DNA from: Palaemon carinicauda
Lineage: Eukaryota; Arthropoda; Malacostraca; Decapoda; Palaemonidae
Assembly: GCF_036898095.1 (NCBI RefSeq)
Contig: NC_090739.1
Span: 58,205,574-58,269,573 of the forward strand
DNA length: 64,000 bases
Direction of reading: 5' to 3'
This document shows positions 59,856 to 64,000 of the stretch, piece after piece. The notes under the pieces are model-generated. The model saw only the letters and a program-made list of their open reading frames with translations, did not search any database and was not told the origin of the DNA. Positions within the stretch are counted from its first letter, which is position 1. The number at the start of each line of letters is the position of its first letter. The position numbers were made by a program, and so were the translations under genes.

Positions 59856-60046
59856 CAACACTAGCAAGCAACCGCTACGGCCCCTTTACACTGGCCCTTT
59901 CCTCCTGATCCGTCGTACACCGAAGGCTTTCTTCATCAACATTTGTGGCCTAAAAGCTGCATATCTCTTGCCAGATGTCCCACTTACAGTTTGCCCCTCA
60001 GGAGCAGGGCATTCTATTTTACGTGATATTTTTAGTGGGGCCCCCA
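59856..60046 (+). pseudogene. last residues of F pol and polypurine tract
   Basis: LRPLYTGPFLLIRRTPKAFF then LKAAYLLPDVPLT: the integrase C-terminal YxGPF block and the D(R)LKPAxL-type tail of Mag-like gypsy elements. Followed by tttttagtggggccccca as polypurine tract before the 3' LTR. Confidence 0.75.
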
Positions 60047-60271
60047 TGTACCACGTGTTTCATTCGCATTTACACTATAATGGTTTTGCTTTCCTATCTT
60101 ATCACTCTCTTTTCCCGTCACTGTTAATAAATCAACCTGTATAAGCCTGATATCTCATCTTTAATTTTGTTTAAATTTTTATTACCTTCTTGCTTGCAAG
60201 TCCCACTATTTAAGTTCGATGTCTATTTAATAAAGTTCTAGTTGCATTCACCTCACCTCTCACCTCGCACA
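60047..60271 (+). repeat. 3' LTR of F
   Basis: 225 bp, TGTACCACGTG to CCTCGCACA, aligned with 54917-55149; ACTG target copy follows at 60272. Confidence 0.82.
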
Positions 60272-60782
60272 ACTGTATGAGGTCTACCTAATGAAAAGAA
60301 CAATTGAGAAAACAGCTGAAGATGTTTTAAGAGGTCTTGGAAAAATAAAAGCAGCACGAGATATTGTTATCCATTAGCTTACTAGAATATAAGAGAACCT
60401 GATAAGTAATTGATAGGATCAGAAGAGTTGGGAAAGTTTGGTACATTATACTGTAGTATACAAAGGTGGAGGGAATTTGATAGTGTAAAAATTATAGAAG
60501 AATAAGACTTCTCAAATTCACTTTGAAAATATTAGAAAAAATCCCATGGGGAAAGTTATAAGAATGTTTAACATTCCTTTTACTTCTTGCCAGGTAGATG
60601 AACATAGGAAAAGTACCATGCAAAGAGTAAGTGATTATGCCATATATTTGATCCCGAAAAGTGATTTAATTAGAGTATCAAAGCAAGTAGGATCATTGTT
60701 GAGTTCTTTTCTGTTTATCATAGTAATGGAGGAATCGGGAAAGGAGTAGAATAGAGACCTGGGATCTGCTATATGTAGACAC

Positions 60783-61526
60783 CAGGGCTGGGGAGTCGGA
60801 GTCGGAGTCGAGGCCAATTTATGGACTAGAGGAGTCGGAGTCGGTAAAATTCCACCGACTCCGACTCCGACTCTTCAAAAATGAAATTTTTGCGCTGGAG
60901 AAATATTCTCTATTGGTATCCTAAGTCACATTTTTTCATAGTCGCTCAAAAAACGTTTCATATTACCCGCCGTTTTCTTTAACACCCTCTCGAATAAAGG
61001 CAGTCACTGGGAAACACATATAGCTCCTGCCATCTCTCATCCATAAGCCAAACCAAAACAATAATATTATACATGTGATCAGCTGTTCTCTCCACGCACG
61101 AGTCTCTGGACATTAAAGTTTATTTCATGATTAACTCTTCATTTAATCACCATTAGCCATTTAAAAGATAGGAGTTGTTACTGATTCATAGTTTTATGCA
61201 GCACGTATATGAATAATCTTAGAATTAAGTCATTATTTGTATATTTAAACATCTCGAAATGACGGGTGTTTTGATTACAGTTTCGTGTAACCTAGGAAAA
61301 GCTGAATCCAAGAAATTATGTGAAATGTTTTCAATAAAACAATTACTTACTAGGCTAGTAGGCTAGTAATGATGAAATGCTTTTTTGACTAATAGGCAAC
61401 ATAAAATAAGAAAATTACATACAAATATTTAGTTATTCTTATTTTTTTTAAATTGGAGTCGGAGTGGGTTCTAAAAAATTATAGGAGTCGGAGTCGGATT
61501 TTCAGAGTCCCGACTCCCCAGCCCTG
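60783..61526. mobile_element. hAT-type MITE
   Basis: 744 bp with inverted ends CAGGGCTGGGGAGTCGGAGT and CAGGGCTGGGGAGTCGGGAC, flanked by 8-bp copies GTAGACAC (60775-60782) and GTAGATAC (61527-61534). Subterminal gagtcggagtcgg repeats occur near both ends. No ORF. It interrupts LINE H within its RT active-site codons (LLYVDT/..IML). Confidence 0.92.
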
Positions 61527-62409
61527 GTAGATACCATCATGTTAACTACAGAATCTAAAGGAGAGGTGGTTTAAAAGTTAAAAGATGTAATAGAGGACCC
61601 AAAAAAAAATAATAAGAAAAACAAAGTTAATGGTACTGTAAAGAAATCAAATGATAAACTGTATTCTGGAAATTGGCAGCTGGTTAGGGTGTAGGAAAAG
61701 TGTGGGGGTAAATACTGTACTGTATACCAAATATTGCATATTGTGTCCCAAGAGATGTTCTTGATCGCAAATCTACACCGTATAAGAAATGTTAGATACT
61801 TGGGATATTCAATAGGAAATTCGGAAAATAGTTGAAAACCGTATTTTGATAAGTAGGCAGGTTTAAAAGAAGTTGAGCCTTTCTGTTACCTTTAAGGGCA
61901 CTACTTTTTAGCAAAAGTAGAGAGAGCATTGATGAAATAGTGAGAGTGCTAGACTGCTTTTAAATGAGTAAATATTTATATATACCATACCTTTTTATAG
62001 TAAGTGAATACTTCAGATGTAGCAGAAATTAGGCATTGAGAAAGAAAGAGAAATAGACAGGTGTTTTTCAAGAATATTGAGTGTACTTGTAGATCTTAAT
62101 GTTAAGGAGAAATTGTTAGAAAAATATTGTTTCCAGAAAATGACAAAAGGCTAAGTAGTCAGAGATATGTTTTAGATGTGTGGCTAGAAGGGATGAGGAG
62201 CTGTAAGTCAAAAAAGAGTAAAGTATATATGAAATTGGTGGGAGGAAGACCTATAGGGAAGTTTAAACATTCATGGCAAAAGGTGATAGATGAAGCCATA
62301 GCCCTGATATGAAAGAGAATAGAGAGAACTCATATGTCTAATGCTGTAAAGGGGAGGGCTTTAATAAAAACATTTATGATTAATAATACATAGATAATTA
62401 TTATTACAG

Positions 62410-62525
62410 AGATCAGCTCATCCATTGATATGGGCAAGATTGAAAGGCTTTCCTTTCTGGCCTGCTAAAGCTGTCAAGTGGAAGGATGGTAATGTCGATG
62501 TCAGATTTTTTGGGAGACATGACAG
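62410..62525 (+). CDS. ZMYND8: PWWP-domain exon of the ZMYND8-like gene
   Basis: Acceptor ttattacag (62409) and donor GTAAGT (62526). Phase 0 at the start, ending with two bases of a codon. It encodes [19 protein letters not shown], where FPFWPA is the PWWP motif core, and [11 protein letters not shown], the second strand block of ZMYND8-type PWWP domains. The domain reads methylated histone tails and DNA in chromatin; the first exon supplies the Cys-rich linker just upstream. Open throughout. The remainder of the domain (AW..) must lie in a later exon outside the window. Confidence 0.88.
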
Positions 62526-62633
62526 GTAAGTGTCCTTCAATTTCCTATTACCAAGCAAATTATTCATATTTTCTTTATCCAATGTTTGCTTTGATTAATT
62601 AGGATTCAGGAACATGACAGTCGTCTGTTTTCT
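62526..62633 (+). other. start of next intron
   Basis: GTAAGTGTCC donor followed by AT-rich sequence with no features. Confidence 0.7.
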
Positions 62634-63247
62634 TTATACTGACTTGCCAGACAGCACTATATTGGACCCCTCTCTTTGGTTATGGCTCATTTTTCCATTG
62701 CCTACACATATACCGAGTAGTCTGGCTGATTCTTTGCACATTTTCCGCTGTCCTCATACACTTGACAACACAAATTACCAAATAATTCTTCTTCGCTCAA
62801 GGTGTTAACTACTGCATTGTAATTGTTCAGTGGCCTCTTTCCTCTTGGTAAAGGTAGAAGAGCCTCATTAGCTATGGTAAGCAGCTCTACTAGGAGAAGG
62901 CCACTCCAAAATCAAACCATTGTTCCCTAGTTTTGGATAGTGCCATAGCCTCTGAACCACGGTCTTCCACTGTCTTGGTAGAGTTATCTTGCTTGAGGGT
63001 ACACTAGGCACACTTCTATCTTATTTTTCTTCCTCTTTTTTATTTTTTGTAGTTTATATTTAAAATATTTTTAATGTTAGTGTTTGAAATATTTTATTAT
63101 GCTTATTCATTACTTCTCTCGTAGTTTGTTTGTATCCTTTTTTCCTTTCCTCACTGGGTTATTTTTCCTGGTTGGAGCCCTTAGGCATGATTTATAGCAT
63201 CTTGCTTTTCCAACTAGGTTTGTAGCTTAGCTAGTAATAATAATAAA
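62634..63247 (+). mobile_element. decapod interspersed repeat (LINE 3' end/SINE-like)
   Basis: tcagtggcctctttcctctt, aggagaaggccactccaaa and ggttggagcccttaggcatg are parts of a very common decapod repeat known from memory of shrimp and crab sequence. It ends gtttgtagcttagctagtaa and TAA repeats. The last 80 bp is the same tail as the minus-strand fragment at 25180-25270. No protein in this part. Confidence 0.75.
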
Positions 63248-64000
63248 CGGAATCTGTTTTTGGGTGAGATAGCCATGTCGTCCTGATGGAAGGTTCCTAA
63301 GGGATATTTGGCTACAGTGATATTCCCAGAGAATTAACCTTTAGGTCAAGAGAATTCTAATTCCTGGCGTGAATATCCTTAAAATTTCTCCTAAGGATAT
63401 CGCATAATATCGAGACGTATATCTTGATACGACACACAGCAATCTTCACCCCGAATAGCGTTTTCGTTTCGAGGAGGAAGAGTGGCGAAAACAGAAGGGA
63501 AGCCGTTATCAAGGTTACCCTTTCCTCCCGTACTATTACGAGTAACCAAGATGGCAGTTATTCCTTGTAGCATTGAGCATGGTGCTACAGATATAGTATT
63601 TTCGGGAGGGATCCTGCCTAGGCTTTTTCTATAGAAAAGGAGGGCGGGTCCATCAGTACGACATGGCTATCTCACCCAAAAATAGATTTTTTGCTTCGCT
63701 CAAAATCCGTTTTTTGGGCTCAGGCCATGTCGTCCTGGTAGAAGTTTACCAGAGAATTACTAGAAAGTACTGTATCTGTGGATTTTAATAGGTGCCTTAA
63801 CCTTGGGACAATTTTTCCTATGGTCATCCAGACCATTGAGACATATGATGTTACCGTTATACGTCATTACCACTAATCATGGACATAATGTTAGTGCTTC
63901 CTGCCCCATGCAGGGAACTTCGACGCTGGTTCCAGCTTCAGCCGAATGAAGCAGTCAGGGTAGGCTCTGAAGCTTGGCCAGAACTGAATGTCAACAATAG
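63248..64000 (-). mobile_element. DIRS1-like retrotransposon C, 3' end only
   Basis: Terminal repeat from cggaatctgtttttgggtga (63248) to about 63600, then internal complementary region 63648-63744 (gtccatcagtacgacatggc, then ttttttgggctcaggccatg), then conserved 3' noncoding sequence to the window end. By analogy with A and B its recombinase, RT and gag should follow to the right on the minus strand. It inserted exactly into the TAA tail of the preceding repeat. Confidence 0.85.

Larger units (their letters stand above)
54917..60271 (+). mobile_element. Mag-like gypsy LTR element F, split by D3
   Basis: LTRs 54917-55149 and 60047-60271 (TGTACC...ACA) with a 4-bp ACTG duplication at 54913-54916 and 60272-60275. 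Removing one copy restores LINE H's reading frame. Gag and protease remnants lie left, the last residues of pol right; RT and integrase are missing, replaced by D3 (about 56412-59855). Confidence 0.85.
54640..62360 (+). mobile_element. RTE/CR1-like LINE H, split by F and a hAT MITE
   Basis: Left part (54640-54916) reads EVKEAKRHVIRLK and ILDGWRHYSVKLLNEEN, the endonuclease-RT linker of these LINEs. After F the frame continues LYEVYLMKRTIEKTAEDVLR and GLGKIKA, the first RT block. After the hAT element TIMLTTESKGEVV remains from the YADD block, then VRYLGYSIGN and, near 62220, GGRPIGKFKHSWQKVIDEA from the C-terminus. Numerous stops; removal of insertions leaves about 1.6 kb of core. Confidence 0.75.

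Noticed and set aside
59608..59871. Arg/Glu-rich minus-strand frame in D3
   Set aside because: Shadow of the RS-codon repeats; the plus strand continues gag homology while this strand has no conserved flanks.

Overview
The window is eukaryotic, almost certainly from a decapod crustacean (shrimp, crab or crayfish group). The evidence is DIRS1-type tyrosine-recombinase retrotransposons with inverted termini, a decapod-typical interspersed repeat whose 3' end runs into TAA repeats (62634-63247 and 25180-25735), long GA/CT microsatellites, and spliced exons far apart in a sea of transposons. There are no bacterial operons, tRNAs, rRNAs or CRISPR arrays.

The only host gene I can support is a plus-strand gene with two exons, 2509-2642 and 62410-62525. 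They join in phase to encode a short Cys-rich linker followed by a PWWP domain, most like ZMYND8 (a MYND/PHD-bromo-PWWP chromatin reader). Everything between them is one intron of about 59.8 kb, and almost all of that intron is transposon inserted into transposon.

Layout. 1-303: end of a piggyBac-like element. 304-2040: decayed unrecognised repeat. 3718-6130: degenerate repeats of about 270 bp. 6312-10395 (minus) and 10396-17057 (plus): two head-to-head copies of a second tyrosine-recombinase retrotransposon family (D1, D2) whose gag has a Cys-rich N-terminus and an arginine/serine (RS) domain. 17058-53893: a Ty3/gypsy-type LTR element (E) with the unusual order gag-protease-integrase-RT-RNase H. 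E's 5' LTR is split by a piggyBac-like element (P1, 18161-41890). P1 is split by DIRS element A (18514-38630) and a Tigger/pogo transposon (T2, 39145-41453). A is split by DIRS element B (26578-37839). B's gag is split by an internally deleted Tigger (T1, 31264-34207), which is split by another piggyBac-like element (P2, 32675-34029). E's RT is split by a gag-only, minus-strand LTR element (G, 45734-52240) with three LTRs. 54640-62360: an RTE/CR1-like LINE (H) split by a Mag-like gypsy element (F, 54917-60271) and by a hAT-type MITE (60783-61526). F is itself split by a third RS-gag fragment (D3) that carries a LINE with RNase H (J, 56806-59098). 62634-64000: a LINE/SINE tail into which a third DIRS element (C, 63248 onward) has inserted.

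No transposon here looks autonomous: every RT, recombinase or transposase has stops, frameshifts or lost catalytic residues. What the window does preserve well is insertion order, shown by target-site duplications (TA, TTAA, 4-bp ACTT and ACTG, 8-bp GTAGAYAC), and the terminal-repeat plus internal-complementary-region architecture of three DIRS elements.
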